A stretch of 64,000 bases of DNA, taken from contig NZ_JAJJPA010000005.1 of the NCBI RefSeq assembly GCF_020907985.1, forward strand, positions 124,001 to 188,000. Direction: 5' to 3'. The notes beneath the pieces are model-generated. The model searched no databases, was not told where the DNA came from, and worked only from the letters and a program-made list of their open reading frames with translations. This document shows positions 27,755-39,792 of this stretch, in pieces; the stretch's first letter is position 1; each line of letters starts with the position of its first letter. A program made the position numbers and the translations under genes. Source of the stretch: Kitasatospora humi. Its GTDB lineage: Bacteria > Actinomycetota > Actinomycetes > Streptomycetales > Streptomycetaceae.

Positions 27755-27785
27755 CTGACGTTCCGTCACTCCGTCCCGATAGAGT
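27755..27785 (+). promoter_or_regulatory. Promoter of the 509-aa gene, leaderless
   Basis: -35-like CTGACG (27755-27760) and -10 TAGAGT (27780-27785) with 19-bp spacing. Transcription would begin about 7 bases later, at the ATG of 27793, giving a leaderless message. Confidence 0.5.
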
Positions 27786-27792
27786 CGCTCGT

Positions 27793-29322
27793 ATGTCCAG
27801 CGAGGCGAACGTCGACTTCGAGCGTATCGGACCGGACGGCCTGCGGCAGGTACCGGTCATAGCCCAGGCCCTCGACAACCAGTGGCTCGCCACCCCGGAA
27901 CTGCGCGGCCTGTGGGACGGGCGGCTCTCCACCAGGGCCGCGCTGCGCAAGCAGGACGAGCGGGTCCGCGCGGAGTACGTGCGGGCCCTGGTCAACGGTG
28001 AGCAGACGGTGGTCAACCGGGCCTACCTCTACAACAACCCGGCCGTGGCGCGCGACTACCTGAGGGACTCCCCGGAGCGCGAGGCGTTCAAGCAGCTGCT
28101 GGCCGACGGCGTGCTGATCCCCTTCCTCTGGAACGAGTCCTCCCCGGTGCAGGAGCCGCGGTTCGGGCTCGACGGCACCGGCTGGCAGGGCTGGAGCCGG
28201 GTCTGCGAGGAGACCCGGTCGACCTGCCTGCGGATGGACTGGGACGACGCGGCCAACGCGGAGGACGCCCAGGCGCTGGCGCGGGAGTTCTCCCGCTACG
28301 CCCACGACCTCAACCTGATCGACGTGCCCGCGCTGGCCCGCGTCCTGGAGGTGCCGGCACAACGCCAGGAGCGGCTGCGCGAGCGGCTGCTGGACGTGGC
28401 GGACTTCTGCAACGACCGGATCCGGGAGACCGGCCTGGTGCTGCGCGACGACATCTACCGGCGCTTCGTCGTGACCGAGGGCGCCAACCCGGCGGACCGC
28501 GGCTACGACGCGACCCGGGAGTTCGGCGCCGAGATCAAGCAGCTGGTCGACCTCGCCTACAACGTCAACCTGGCCGACCGCCTCGGCGCCTTCGCCCTCA
28601 CCCCGCACGGCTCGCCGCCCCGCTCGATGCTGCAGGAGTGGCACCTGAGGAGACGGACGCCCGGACGCGACCTGGCCCCCGGGCAGCTGGTGGAGATCGT
28701 CCGCCGCACCGCCTTCGAGGTGGTCCAGGAGGGCCTGTTCGTCGAATCGTTCGCCGAACTCACGCTCTCGGACGTGCTGGCGCTGCGCGGCACCCCGCAG
28801 TGGCGCCGCTACCTGACCCGGCTCCAGGGGCTGCTGTCCGACCCCCTGGTGGCCGAGCCCGCCCGGTTCGCCGACCCCGAGCACGGCGCACCGGCCGTGG
28901 TGGCCGCCTATGTGGCGATGCTCCGCGAGGCCAGCTCCCTGGCGTCCAAGCGGCGGGTGGCCGCCCGGATGGCGCGCTGGACACCGGCGGTGGAGCTGCT
29001 GGTGGAGGTGGCCAACGCCGGGGTGCGGGTGCTGCTGGGCGCCGATCCGGCCTTCGAGATCCTCGGTGAGGTGACCCGTGCGTTCGCCAACCGGGCCGCG
29101 CCGGTGGTGGTCCGGCTGCTGGTCAACCGGCGGGTGGACCGCTCGGAGCAGGCCCGGCTGGACAGCAGCCTGCGGCTGATCGAGGGGCGGTTCCCGGGCA
29201 GCGGGCTGCGCCAGTGGGAGGCGCTGATCGCGGACCTGCGGCTGGCCGGGTTCGCCGAGATCGGGGCGGTCGGCGGCCGGGTCGAGGCCGCCGAGCTGGC
29301 CGAAGGGGAGCGGGCCGACTGA
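27793..29322 (+). CDS. Unrecognised 509-aa protein
   Basis: No family recognised. The product is soluble, mostly helical and rich in Arg, Glu and Leu, without signal peptide or TM helix. It begins SSEANVDFERIGPDGLRQV and has an aromatic middle (WNESSPVQEPRFGLDGTGWQ; CEETRSTCLRMDWDD). Helical repeats follow, for example FCNDRIRETGLVLRDDIYRR. An Ala/Arg-rich C-terminal third carries RVAARMARWTPAVELLVEV. ATG at 27793 has no Shine-Dalgarno but a well-placed TAGAGT box. It stands alone between a lipoprotein and a Nudix gene. GC and codon use look native. Worth a structure-based search. Confidence 0.8.
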   Translation: MSSEANVDFERIGPDGLRQVPVIAQALDNQWLATPELRGLWDGRLSTRAALRKQDERVRAEYVRALVNGEQTVVNRAYLYNNPAVARDYLRDSPEREAFKQLLADGVLIPFLWNESSPVQEPRFGLDGTGWQGWSRVCEETRSTCLRMDWDDAANAEDAQALAREFSRYAHDLNLIDVPALARVLEVPAQRQERLRERLLDVADFCNDRIRETGLVLRDDIYRRFVVTEGANPADRGYDATREFGAEIKQLVDLAYNVNLADRLGAFALTPHGSPPRSMLQEWHLRRRTPGRDLAPGQLVEIVRRTAFEVVQEGLFVESFAELTLSDVLALRGTPQWRRYLTRLQGLLSDPLVAEPARFADPEHGAPAVVAAYVAMLREASSLASKRRVAARMARWTPAVELLVEVANAGVRVLLGADPAFEILGEVTRAFANRAAPVVVRLLVNRRVDRSEQARLDSSLRLIEGRFPGSGLRQWEALIADLRLAGFAEIGAVGGRVEAAELAEGERAD

Positions 29323-29402
29323 CATCCGGCCAAATCCCGGCCGACCGCCGGATCCGGAGCGGGCGGAGCGGGCACCATGACAGCAGCCAGGAAAGGACAT
29401 CC

Positions 29403-30104
29403 GTGGACCGCCACACATCCGTGGACCGCTACGCCCAACTCCGCACCGCCCGCCCCGAGCTGTTCCGCAACGACCCGGACGGCATCGAGATCCTCAGCAC
29501 GCCGACCGAGACCGCCGCGGCCGAGCAGGCGGTCCGCGACCGCGGCGGCACGGCACCGGTGGCCGCCGCGCAGTCCGGGGTGGTGTACGCCGACCCGTAC
29601 ATCACCCTGCTGCGCGACCCGGTGCGCTTCCCCGGCGGCGGCCTCGGCCTGCACCTGCGGATGCTGGGCACCGCCGGGGTGCCGGGCGTGGTGGTGCTGC
29701 CGGTGCTGGCCGACGGGGTGCTGCTGCTGGAGCACTACCGGCACGCCACCCGCTCCTGGCACCTGGAGGCACCGCGCGGCTACGGCGAGCGCGGCGCCGA
29801 CGACGAGCAGAACGCCCGGCGCGAGCTGGCCGAGGAGCTCGGCGCCCGGGCCGACGAGCTGGTGCCGCTGGGTCGGCTGCATCCCGACACCGGGCTGGTG
29901 GCCGGCCATGTGCTCCTCTACGCCGCCCGGTTGAGCGGCTACGGCGAGGTGGAGCGGGCCGAGGGCATCCGGCGCGCGGTGCGGTTCCCGTTCGCCGAGG
30001 CCGAACGGCTGGTGGCCGAGGGCCGGATCACCGACGGCTTCACCGTGGCCGCGCTCTACCGGGCCCGGCTGGCCGGCCTGCTGGGAGGCCCCGCACTCCC
30101 GTAG
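29403..30104 (+). CDS. Nudix hydrolase
   Basis: 233-aa protein with an N-terminal extension of about 95 aa and a Nudix domain (about 97-215). The box reads GYGERGADDEQNARRELAEELGA when aligned; the catalytic REL-EE-G core is intact. The first conserved Glu of the consensus is Ala. The preceding LEHYRHATRSWHLEAPRG resembles ADP-ribose pyrophosphatases, so an ADP-sugar substrate is plausible. GTG at 29403 has AGGAAAGGA upstream; a second GTG at 29421 repeats the TSVDR sequence. It ends 10 bp before the MetE-like gene. Confidence 0.88.
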   Translation: MDRHTSVDRYAQLRTARPELFRNDPDGIEILSTPTETAAAEQAVRDRGGTAPVAAAQSGVVYADPYITLLRDPVRFPGGGLGLHLRMLGTAGVPGVVVLPVLADGVLLLEHYRHATRSWHLEAPRGYGERGADDEQNARRELAEELGARADELVPLGRLHPDTGLVAGHVLLYAARLSGYGEVERAEGIRRAVRFPFAEAERLVAEGRITDGFTVAALYRARLAGLLGGPALP

Positions 30105-30114
30105 GCTGCCGGGC

Positions 30115-31125
30115 GTGACCGTGACGTTTCCGTTCCCCGACCTGCTGGGCGCCGCCACCGGCATCGGCTCGATGCCGGGCACCGACGCCCGGGAAGCCGC
30201 GAAGACCTCGACCGGGGCCCTCGAACACCTGCCGTTCCTCCCCGAACTGCCGGCCCGCGGGCCCGGCGCCGACATGATCGGGCGTTCGGCCGGCCTGCTG
30301 GTGGAGCTGTTCGCCGAGGTGCAGCCGAGCGGCTGGCGGTTCGCCGACCGGCCGGGCCGGGACACCCGGCGGGCGCACTCCTTGCTGGGCGAGGACCTGG
30401 ACGCCCTGGAGGAGTTCACCCAGGGGTACCGGGGGGCGGTCAAGCTCCAGGCCGTCGGGCCGTGGACGCTGGCCGCCGGCATCGAGTTGAAGCACGGCGA
30501 GAAGGCGCTCGCCGATCCGGGAGCCTGCCGGGACATCACCGGCTCGCTGGCCGAGGGGCTGCGCCGGCACCTCGCGGACGTCCGCCGGCGGGTGCCCGGC
30601 GCGCAGCTGGTGCTGCAGCTGGACGAGCCCTCGCTGCCCGCCGTGCTGGCCGGCCGGGTGAGGACGGCCAGCGGCTTCCAGCGGCTGCGCGCGGTGGACC
30701 GGCAGCTGGCCGAGGAGGCGCTGCGGGAGCTGGTCCGCGCCCTGGACGTGCCGGTGGTGGTGCACTGCTGCGCACCCGAGGTGCCGATCCCGCTGCTGCG
30801 CCGGGCCGAAGTCGCCGGTGTCTCGTTGGACTTCGGCTTGCTGACGGAGCGTGAGGACGATGCGATCGGCGAAGCGGTCGAGGCGGGCACGGTGATCCTG
30901 GCCGGTGTGGTGCCGTCCACCGACGACGGTTTGTCCGACCCGGCCGGTAGTGTCGCGGGTGTCAGGACGTTGTGGCGCAGGCTCGGGCTCGATCCGGAAC
31001 TGCTGGGCCGCCGCGTGCTGGTGACACCGACCTGCGGCCTGGCCGGCGCGAGCCCCGCCTACGCCCGCACGGCACTGTCACTCAGCGTGAGGGGAGCCCA
31101 GAGCCTGGTGGACAACCCGGAGTAG
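30115..31125 (+). CDS. MetE-like methionine synthase (C-terminal domain type)
   Basis: 336-aa protein equal to the catalytic barrel of cobalamin-independent methionine synthase. It lacks the N-terminal half of full MetE (about 760 aa). Zinc-ligand positions are visible: HCC (about residues 218-220) and TPTCGLAG near 305. A GIGSMPGTDAREAA loop is at the N terminus. It is expected to transfer a methyl group to a thiol acceptor, but donors for such core MetE proteins vary, and this one may not use methyl-tetrahydrofolate. GTG at 30115 follows the Nudix gene closely; ligA is 18 bp downstream, so these may form one transcript. Confidence 0.88.
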   Translation: MTVTFPFPDLLGAATGIGSMPGTDAREAAKTSTGALEHLPFLPELPARGPGADMIGRSAGLLVELFAEVQPSGWRFADRPGRDTRRAHSLLGEDLDALEEFTQGYRGAVKLQAVGPWTLAAGIELKHGEKALADPGACRDITGSLAEGLRRHLADVRRRVPGAQLVLQLDEPSLPAVLAGRVRTASGFQRLRAVDRQLAEEALRELVRALDVPVVVHCCAPEVPIPLLRRAEVAGVSLDFGLLTEREDDAIGEAVEAGTVILAGVVPSTDDGLSDPAGSVAGVRTLWRRLGLDPELLGRRVLVTPTCGLAGASPAYARTALSLSVRGAQSLVDNPE

Positions 31126-33435
<2,310 letters not shown>

Positions 33436-33550
33436 CGTGTCCGTCTTGTTATCGTGCTGATGCCCCGTCACCAGGATGCCGGACGGGCAGAGGGGGCATC
33501 GTGTCACTGTGCGGCGCCGGATCCGTGCCGGCGTGCTCCCGGATGACCGA

Positions 33551-33579
33551 AAGTCCGCCCTCCCGACGGAGGCGGACTT
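33551..33579 (+). terminator. Hairpin after ligA
   Basis: 9-bp stem AAGTCCGCC / GGCGGACTT with an 11-nt loop, 116 bp after ligA. The remaining gap 33436-33775 shows no gene; it probably holds the promoter of the GGDEF-EAL gene. Confidence 0.6.
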
Positions 33580-33775
33580 ACCCTGGAGCGCAACAGTGTG
33601 TCAGCAGGAGTGGGGGCACCGGCCAGTGAGCTAGCAGGTGGCCGGCGTCGTCGGGGGCGCTTCCGGGCTGAGACCGACTGGCACTCGATCAGAAGGTGCC
33701 AGGCCGACCGTTCTTCGGGTCGGCTCCAGCCGCGATGCGGCCTGGCGGGGGCGGGCCTGACGGAGGACAGGGCGT

Positions 33776-35845
33776 ATGGATCGTACGACCGGCGGTGCAC
33801 CGACACGCCCGCCGCAGGGGGTGGCGGGCGCCGTCCTGCTGCTCGGTGTGCTGCTGGCCGGCGCCGCACCGCTCATTCCCCTGGCCGTGCTGGTCAGCCG
33901 GCACGAGCCCGAACTGCTGCCCCTGTTCGCGGTGCCGCTGGCCGTGCTGGTGGCCGCCTGGCGGATCGCCCGGGACCGCGCCCGGGACCAGCTCACCGAT
34001 CCGCTCACCGGCCTGCCGAACCGGCACGCCCTGCTGCTCGCGGCCCAGGAGGCGATCGCCGACCACCAGGACCAGGACGGCTACTCGGTCGGGCTGATCC
34101 TGCTCGATCTCGATCGGTTCCGATCCCTCAACGACACGCTTGGTCACGCCGCCGGGGACCGCCTGCTGGTGCACATCGGGCGGCGGCTGCACCGGGTGCT
34201 GCGCGGCGGGCCGGTGGACAGCCGTGCGGCCGCGTCGCCGACCGCCTGCTCGGGCGCCGCAACCCCCGCGACCCCGCCGGAACGGTCCTGCGCCGCTGCC
34301 GCTGCCGCCGCGCCGCAACGCGCGCCGCAACCCGTGCCGCAGTCCGCCTGCTCGGGCGCCGCAGCCCCCGCGACCCCGTCGGAACGGTCCTGCGCCGCTG
34401 CCGCCGCTGCCGCTGCCACTGCCGCCGCGCCGCAACCCGTGCCGCAGTCCGCCTGCTCGGACGCCGCAGCTCTCGCCGGCCCGCCCGCTCCCGCAGCTCT
34501 CGCCGGCCCGCCCGCTCCCGCGGCCCCTGCCATCCCGCCCGCCCCCGCAGACCGCCAGGTGCCGCTGCCGCCGCCGCTCACCCCGTCGCTGGCCGCCGAG
34601 CGCCGCCGGGAGACCGGCGAGCTGCTGGCCGGCCTGGAGCCGCTGGCCGAGAACGGCCGCCGCGCGGTGGTGGCCCGGATGGGCGGCGACGAGTTCGCGG
34701 TGCTGCTGCCCGGCGTCGGCCGCCCCGACCTGCTGGAGCGGCTCGCCAAGGCGCTGATCGCCGAACTGGCCGCCCCCATCCGACTGGACGGCCTGCTGCT
34801 GGTGCTGGAGGCCAGCGCCGGCGTCTGCGTCTACCCGCAGCACGCCGACGACGCAGAATCGTTGCTGCGCCGGGCCGACGTGGCGATGGGCCACGCCCAG
34901 CGCTCCCGCACCGCCGTGGAGCAGTACGACAAGTCGCAGGACGTCGACACCCCGTACCGGATCGGCCTGCTCGGCGACCTGCGCCGGGCCCTGGAGACCG
35001 GCGAGGTGCAGCTGCACTACCAGCCCAAGGTGGCGTTCGACGGCCGGGTGGTGGGCCTGGAGGCGCTGCTGCGCTGGGAGCGGCCGGGGCGCGGCCGGGT
35101 CTCGCCGGACGAGTTCGTGGGCCTGGCCGAGTCCAGCGGTTTGATGCCCCGGCTCACCGACTACGTGCTGGAGGCCGCGATCGGCCAGCTGGCCGCCTGG
35201 CGGTCCCAGGACCTCCAGGTGCAGGTCGCCGTCAACGTCTCGCCCCGCGACGTGCTCAGCCCCGGCTTCGCGCAGCGGGTGGCCGGCCACCTGAGCCGCC
35301 ACCAGGTGCCCGCCCACGCGCTCCAACTGGAGATCACCGAGCGGCTGCTGCTGGACGACTCCCGGCTGGCCGCCGACACCCTGGCCCAGTTGCGCCGGCA
35401 GGGCGTCGGGATGTCCCTGGACGACTTCGGCACCGGCCACTCCTCGCTGGTGCGGCTGCGCAGCCTGCCGGTGGGCGAGCTGAAGATCGACCGGTCCTTC
35501 GTCTCCCGGATGGTCGCCGACCACCACGACGCCGCGGTGGTGCGCTGCTCGGTGGAGCTGGCCCACTCGCTGGGCCTGACCGTGGTGGCCGAGGGCGTGG
35601 AGGACGACGCGACCTGGGAGCGGCTGCACAGCCTCGGGGTGGACGCCGTCCAGGGCTGGTTGGTCTCCGCCGCGCTCCCCGCCGACCAGGCCACCGCCTG
35701 GCTCCAGGTGCACCGCACCGGCCCGCCGCCGGCCGAGCGGGTGCCCGGGCTGCGGCGCTGGACCGGGCAGGCCGAGCTGTCCCGCCCCGGGGTGCCGCGC
35801 CAGCCGCTGGGCCCGCCCAGCCAGGCTCCGACGACTCCCCAGTAG
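33776..35845 (+). CDS. GGDEF-EAL c-di-GMP protein, RmdB-like
   Basis: 689-aa protein with two N-terminal TM helices (about 17-36 and 45-62), a GGDEF domain (about 73-385) and an EAL domain (about 400-655). GGDEF is intact at residues 303-307. The domain is split by an insert of about 145 residues, low in complexity and Ala/Pro/Ser-rich, between the DLDRFRSLNDTLGH part and the signature. The EAL domain keeps EALLRW, VNVS, EITE, DDFGTG and LKIDRSF, so phosphodiesterase activity is likely. By position next to ligA it is probably the ortholog of S. coelicolor RmdB, a c-di-GMP phosphodiesterase affecting development; this is from memory. Confidence 0.9.
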   Translation: MDRTTGGAPTRPPQGVAGAVLLLGVLLAGAAPLIPLAVLVSRHEPELLPLFAVPLAVLVAAWRIARDRARDQLTDPLTGLPNRHALLLAAQEAIADHQDQDGYSVGLILLDLDRFRSLNDTLGHAAGDRLLVHIGRRLHRVLRGGPVDSRAAASPTACSGAATPATPPERSCAAAAAAAPQRAPQPVPQSACSGAAAPATPSERSCAAAAAAAATAAAPQPVPQSACSDAAALAGPPAPAALAGPPAPAAPAIPPAPADRQVPLPPPLTPSLAAERRRETGELLAGLEPLAENGRRAVVARMGGDEFAVLLPGVGRPDLLERLAKALIAELAAPIRLDGLLLVLEASAGVCVYPQHADDAESLLRRADVAMGHAQRSRTAVEQYDKSQDVDTPYRIGLLGDLRRALETGEVQLHYQPKVAFDGRVVGLEALLRWERPGRGRVSPDEFVGLAESSGLMPRLTDYVLEAAIGQLAAWRSQDLQVQVAVNVSPRDVLSPGFAQRVAGHLSRHQVPAHALQLEITERLLLDDSRLAADTLAQLRRQGVGMSLDDFGTGHSSLVRLRSLPVGELKIDRSFVSRMVADHHDAAVVRCSVELAHSLGLTVVAEGVEDDATWERLHSLGVDAVQGWLVSAALPADQATAWLQVHRTGPPPAERVPGLRRWTGQAELSRPGVPRQPLGPPSQAPTTPQ
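34243..34519 (+). repeat. In-frame tandem repeats inside the GGDEF domain
   Basis: Imperfect 102-105-bp units start at 34243, 34345 and 34450 (each CGCCTGCTCGG... then GCCGCAGC). They are followed by a 27-bp unit repeated twice from 34466 and 34493 (encoding LAGPPAPAA). Periods are multiples of three, so the frame is kept. Confidence 0.85.
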
Positions 35846-35991
35846 CCCCGCTCCGACTCCCGCAACCCCTCAGTAACAACGGTGACGCGCCGTGCCCCCT
35901 AGGATGGTCGTAAAGACAAGGAGGACGGGTCGCTCCCGCGTGCGGTGATGCCGGTGCCGTCCTCGCCCGAACTCACCCTGAGGATCGCTGC

Positions 35992-36288
35992 ATGCCTGGC
36001 ATCACGCGCGAGGAGGTCGCCCACCTCGCCCGGCTGTCGCGTCTGGAGTTGCAGGCCGAGGAGCTGGACCACCTCGCCGAGCAGCTGGACGTGATCATCG
36101 GCGCGGTCGCCCGCGTTTCCGAGGTCGCCGGACAGGACGTCCCGCCGACCTCCCACCCGCTGCCGCTGACCAATGTGATGCGCCCGGACGAGGTGCGGCC
36201 GTCGCTCACCTCCGAGCAGGCGCTCTCCGGCGCCCCGGCCGCCGAGGAGCAGCGTTTCCGGGTTCCGCAGATCCTCGGGGAGGACTGA
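35992..36288 (+). CDS. gatC: Asp/Glu-tRNA amidotransferase subunit C
   Basis: 98-aa clamp subunit of GatCAB, which converts misacylated Glu-tRNA(Gln) and Asp-tRNA(Asn) to the correct amides. Start [20 protein letters not shown] and the C-terminal [15 protein letters not shown] with FRVPQIL are typical. Six bases separate its stop from gatA. The likely promoter lies in 35850-35940; GAGG is placed before ATG 35992. Confidence 0.95.
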   Translation: MPGITREEVAHLARLSRLELQAEELDHLAEQLDVIIGAVARVSEVAGQDVPPTSHPLPLTNVMRPDEVRPSLTSEQALSGAPAAEEQRFRVPQILGED

Positions 36289-36294
36289 CCGCAC

Positions 36295-37788
36295 ATGACC
36301 GACCTCATCAAGCTCACAGCGGCCGACACCGCCGCGGCGATCAAGGCCGGCCAGGTCAGCGCCGTCGAGGTGACCCAGGCCCACCTGGACCGGATCGACG
36401 CCGTCGACAAGAAGGTCAACGCCTTCCTGCACGTCGACACCGAGGGTGCGCTGGCCGCCGCCCGCGCGGTGGACGCCAAGCGCGCCGCCGGCAGCGAGCT
36501 CGGCCCGCTGGCCGGCGTGCCGCTGGCCCTCAAGGACGTCTTCACCACCAAGGGCGTGCCGACCACCTGCGGGTCGAAGATCCTCGAAGGCTGGATCCCG
36601 CCCTACGACGCCACCCTGACGACCCGTCTGAAGGACGCGGACGTGGTGATCCTGGGCAAGACCAACATGGACGAGTTCGCGATGGGCTCCTCCACCGAGA
36701 ACTCGGCCTTCGGCACCACCGGCAACCCCTGGGACCTCTCCCGGATCCCGGGCGGCTCCGGCGGCGGCTCGGCGGCCGCGCTGGCCGCCTTCGAGGCCCC
36801 GCTGGCGATCGGCACCGACACCGGCGGCTCGATCCGCCAGCCCGGCGCGGTCACCGGCACGGTCGGCGTCAAGCCCACCTACGGTTCGGTCTCCCGTTAC
36901 GGCCTGGTCGCCTTCTCGTCCTCGCTGGACCAGGGCGGCCCGTGCGCCCGCACCGTGCTGGACGCGGCGCTGCTGCACGAGGCGATCGCCGGCCACGACC
37001 CGCTGGACTCCACCTCGATCAACGCGCCGGTCCCGGCCGTGGTCGAGGCCGCGAAGATGCGCGACGTCCGCGGCATGCGGATCGGCGTGGTCAAGGAGTT
37101 CGCCGGCGAGGGCTACCAGGCCGGCGTGATGCAGCGGTTCGACGAGGCCGTGGAGCTGCTGCGCGAGCTGGGCGCCGAGGTGGTCGAGGTGTCCTGCCCG
37201 TCCTTCACCCTGGCGCTGCCCGCCTACTACCTGATCGCCCCGAGCGAGGCCTCCTCCAACCTGGCCCGCTTCGACGCGATGCGCTACGGCCTGCGGGTGG
37301 GCGACGACGGCTCCCGCTCGGCCGAGGAGGTCACCGCGCTGACCCGCGAGGCCGGCTTCGGGGCCGAGGTCAAGCGCCGCATCATCCTGGGCACCTACGC
37401 ACTCTCCTCCGGCTACTACGACGCCTACTACGGCTCGGCGCAGAAGGTCCGCACGCTGATCTCGCGCGACTTCGACGCCGCCTTCGCCGGGGTCGACGTG
37501 CTGGTCTCGCCGACCACCCCGACCACCGCCTTCCCGATCGGCGAGCGCGCCGACGACCCGATGGCGATGTACCTGGCCGACCTGTGCACCATCCCGTCCA
37601 ACCTGGCGGGCAACGCGGCCATGTCACTGCCCTGCGGCCTGGCCCCGGAGGACAATCTCCCGGTCGGCCTGCAGATCATCGCACCCGCGATGGCGGACGA
37701 CCGCCTGTACCGGGTCGGTGGCGCCGTGGAGGCCGCACTCAACGACAAGTGGGGGCACCCCCTGCTGGAGGAGGCACCGGCACTGTGA
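36295..37788 (+). CDS. gatA: Asp/Glu-tRNA amidotransferase subunit A
   Basis: 497-aa amidase-signature subunit that releases ammonia from glutamine or asparagine. The Lys-cisSer-Ser triad is visible: Lys in PLALKDVF, Ser in [14 protein letters not shown] and Ser in [13 protein letters not shown]. The last bases overlap the next small gene (GTGA). Operon order gatC-gatA-small ORF-gatB. Confidence 0.97.
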   Translation: MTDLIKLTAADTAAAIKAGQVSAVEVTQAHLDRIDAVDKKVNAFLHVDTEGALAAARAVDAKRAAGSELGPLAGVPLALKDVFTTKGVPTTCGSKILEGWIPPYDATLTTRLKDADVVILGKTNMDEFAMGSSTENSAFGTTGNPWDLSRIPGGSGGGSAAALAAFEAPLAIGTDTGGSIRQPGAVTGTVGVKPTYGSVSRYGLVAFSSSLDQGGPCARTVLDAALLHEAIAGHDPLDSTSINAPVPAVVEAAKMRDVRGMRIGVVKEFAGEGYQAGVMQRFDEAVELLRELGAEVVEVSCPSFTLALPAYYLIAPSEASSNLARFDAMRYGLRVGDDGSRSAEEVTALTREAGFGAEVKRRIILGTYALSSGYYDAYYGSAQKVRTLISRDFDAAFAGVDVLVSPTTPTTAFPIGERADDPMAMYLADLCTIPSNLAGNAAMSLPCGLAPEDNLPVGLQIIAPAMADDRLYRVGGAVEAALNDKWGHPLLEEAPAL

Positions 37789-38024
37789 GCAAGATCGAGA
37801 AGGCCAAGGGCTGGAAGCACTCGAAGCCCGGCCTGCTGCTGTCCATCGGCACCAGCGCCTTCGGCGCCCTGAGCATCGCCAAGGACGTCAAGAAGGCCCG
37901 CAACGAGCACGACCACCTGCTGCTGGCCAACGCGCTGGTCGGCGCCCTGGCCCTGGTCACCGGCACCGCCCTGCTGGTCCGCGAACTGCGCCGGCTCGGC
38001 AGCGAGGACGTCCTCGCGGACTGA
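37785..38024 (+). CDS. Small membrane protein between gatA and gatB
   Basis: 79-aa protein starting at GTG 37785, overlapping the gatA stop by 4 bp. Lys-rich N terminus ([15 protein letters not shown]), a mildly hydrophobic first segment ([19 protein letters not shown]) and a clear TM helix ([19 protein letters not shown]). Function unknown. I recall a small hypothetical gene at this place in S. coelicolor, which would make it a conserved passenger of the gat operon; not checked. Tight coupling argues that it is real. Confidence 0.8.
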   Translation: MSKIEKAKGWKHSKPGLLLSIGTSAFGALSIAKDVKKARNEHDHLLLANALVGALALVTGTALLVRELRRLGSEDVLAD

Positions 38025-38099
38025 CGTTCCGTCAGGTCGGCCGTGGCGCCCAGGCGTCGCGGTCGGCCGCTTCCAAGACTTTTGAGTGAAGGGGACGCT

Positions 38100-39605
38100 G
38101 TGAGCGTCATGAACCTGGTCTCCTACGAGGACGCTCTCGCGTCGTACGACCCGGTGATGGGCCTGGAGGTCCACGTCGAGCTGGGCACCAAGACCAAGAT
38201 GTTCTGCGGCTGCTCGACCGAGCTGGGGGCCGAGCCGAACAGCCAGGTCTGCCCGACCTGCCTGGGGCTGCCCGGCTCGCTGCCGGTGGTCAACGCGGTC
38301 GGCGTGGAGTCGGCGATCCGGATCGGTCTGGCGCTGAACTGCGAGATCGCCGAGTGGTGCCGGTTCGCCCGGAAGAACTACTTCTACCCGGACATGCCGA
38401 AGAACTTCCAGACCTCGCAGTACGACGAGCCGATCGCCTACAACGGCTACCTCGACGTGCAGCTGGAGGACGGCTCGACCTTCCGGGTGGAGATCGAGCG
38501 CGCCCACATGGAGGAGGACACCGGCAAGTCCAGCCACGTCGGCGGGGCCACCGGCCGGATCCACGGTGCCACCCACTCGCTGCTCGACTACAACCGGGCC
38601 GGCATCCCGCTGATCGAGATCGTCACCAAGCCGATCGAGGGCGCCGGCGAGCGGGCGCCCGAGGTGGCCCGCGCCTACGTCGCGGAGCTGCGCGAGCTGA
38701 TCCGCGCGCTGGGCGTCTCCGAGGCCCGGATGGACAAGGGCCAGATGCGCTGCGACGTCAACCTGTCGCTGCGCCCGAACGGCACCGAGACCTTCGGCAC
38801 CCGCTCGGAGACCAAGAACGTCAACTCGCTGCGCAGCGTGGAGCGGGCCGCCCGGTTCGAGATCCAGCGCCACGCCACCGTGCTGGGCGCCGGCGAGAAG
38901 ATCATCCAGGAGACCCGGCACTTCCACGAGGACAACGGCACCACCACCAGCGGCCGGATCAAGGACAACGCCGAGGACTACCGCTACTTCCCCGAGCCCG
39001 ACCTGGTGCCGGTGGCGCCGTCCCGGGAGTGGGTCGAGGAGCTGCGCGCCTCCCTGCCCGAGCTGCCCCGGGTGCGCCGGGCCCGGCTGCAGGCGGAGTG
39101 GGGCCTGTCCGACAAGGACATGCAGGCGGTGCTCAACGCCGGTGCGGTGGAGCCGATCCTGGAGACCATCGCGGCCGGCGCTCCCGCCGACCAGGCCCGC
39201 AAGTGGTGGCTGGGCGAGCTGGCCCGCCGGGCCAACGAGACCGGCACCGAGCTGGCCGAGCAGCCCATCACCCCGGCCCAGGTGGCCCGGGTCTGCGCGC
39301 TGGTCGCCGAGGGCAAGCTCAACGACAAGCTGGCCCGCCAGGTGATCGAGGCCGTGCTGGCCGGCGAGGGCGAGCCGGACGAGGTCGTCGCAGCGCGCGG
39401 CCTGGCCGTGGTCTCCGACGACTCCGCGCTGGGCGCGGCCGTCGACCAGGTGATCGGCGAGAACCCGGACGTCGCGGAGAAGATCCGCGGCGGCAAGGTG
39501 CAGGCGGTCGGCGCGCTGGTCGGTGCGGTCATGAAGGCCACCCGCGGCCAGGCGGACGCGGCGAAGGTCAAGGACCTCATCCTGGAGAAGCTCGGCGCCG
39601 CCTAA
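38100..39605 (+). CDS. gatB: Asp/Glu-tRNA amidotransferase subunit B
   Basis: 501-aa kinase-like subunit that activates the misacylated tRNA and binds its acceptor end. GTG at 38100 has AAGGGG six bases upstream. The product begins [20 protein letters not shown]. The zinc-site cysteines lie in FCGCSTELG and [10 protein letters not shown]. The [20 protein letters not shown] segment and the C-terminal tail helical domain (YqeY-like, about 350-500) are complete. It ends with a long hairpin terminator. Confidence 0.97.
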   Translation: MSVMNLVSYEDALASYDPVMGLEVHVELGTKTKMFCGCSTELGAEPNSQVCPTCLGLPGSLPVVNAVGVESAIRIGLALNCEIAEWCRFARKNYFYPDMPKNFQTSQYDEPIAYNGYLDVQLEDGSTFRVEIERAHMEEDTGKSSHVGGATGRIHGATHSLLDYNRAGIPLIEIVTKPIEGAGERAPEVARAYVAELRELIRALGVSEARMDKGQMRCDVNLSLRPNGTETFGTRSETKNVNSLRSVERAARFEIQRHATVLGAGEKIIQETRHFHEDNGTTTSGRIKDNAEDYRYFPEPDLVPVAPSREWVEELRASLPELPRVRRARLQAEWGLSDKDMQAVLNAGAVEPILETIAAGAPADQARKWWLGELARRANETGTELAEQPITPAQVARVCALVAEGKLNDKLARQVIEAVLAGEGEPDEVVAARGLAVVSDDSALGAAVDQVIGENPDVAEKIRGGKVQAVGALVGAVMKATRGQADAAKVKDLILEKLGAA

Positions 39606-39616
39606 GGCATCCCAAG

Positions 39617-39660
39617 ACGCGTGCGGCCGCCCCTAAGGCCCTGGGGGCGGCCGCACGCGT
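39617..39660 (+). terminator. Terminator of the gat operon
   Basis: Perfect 17-bp stem (ACGCGTGCGGCC... / ...GGCCGCACGCGT) with a 10-nt loop, 12 bp after gatB. Confidence 0.88.
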
Positions 39661-39792
39661 TTCCCGCGGACGCTCCTAAGGACCCGAGGTGCCGCAAGAT
39701 CGGGCATGCTTCCGATGCGCTGCCCCCCGCTGGGGGAGGAGTCTCTACGTGTCAGCAGAGACAGGGACGACGAGACCACAGGGGAGCACCTC

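Noticed and set aside
34243-34519. Repeats considered as a CRISPR array or insertion sequence
   Set aside because: Units are contiguous, in frame and codon-periodic, without spacers, terminal inverted repeats or transposase.
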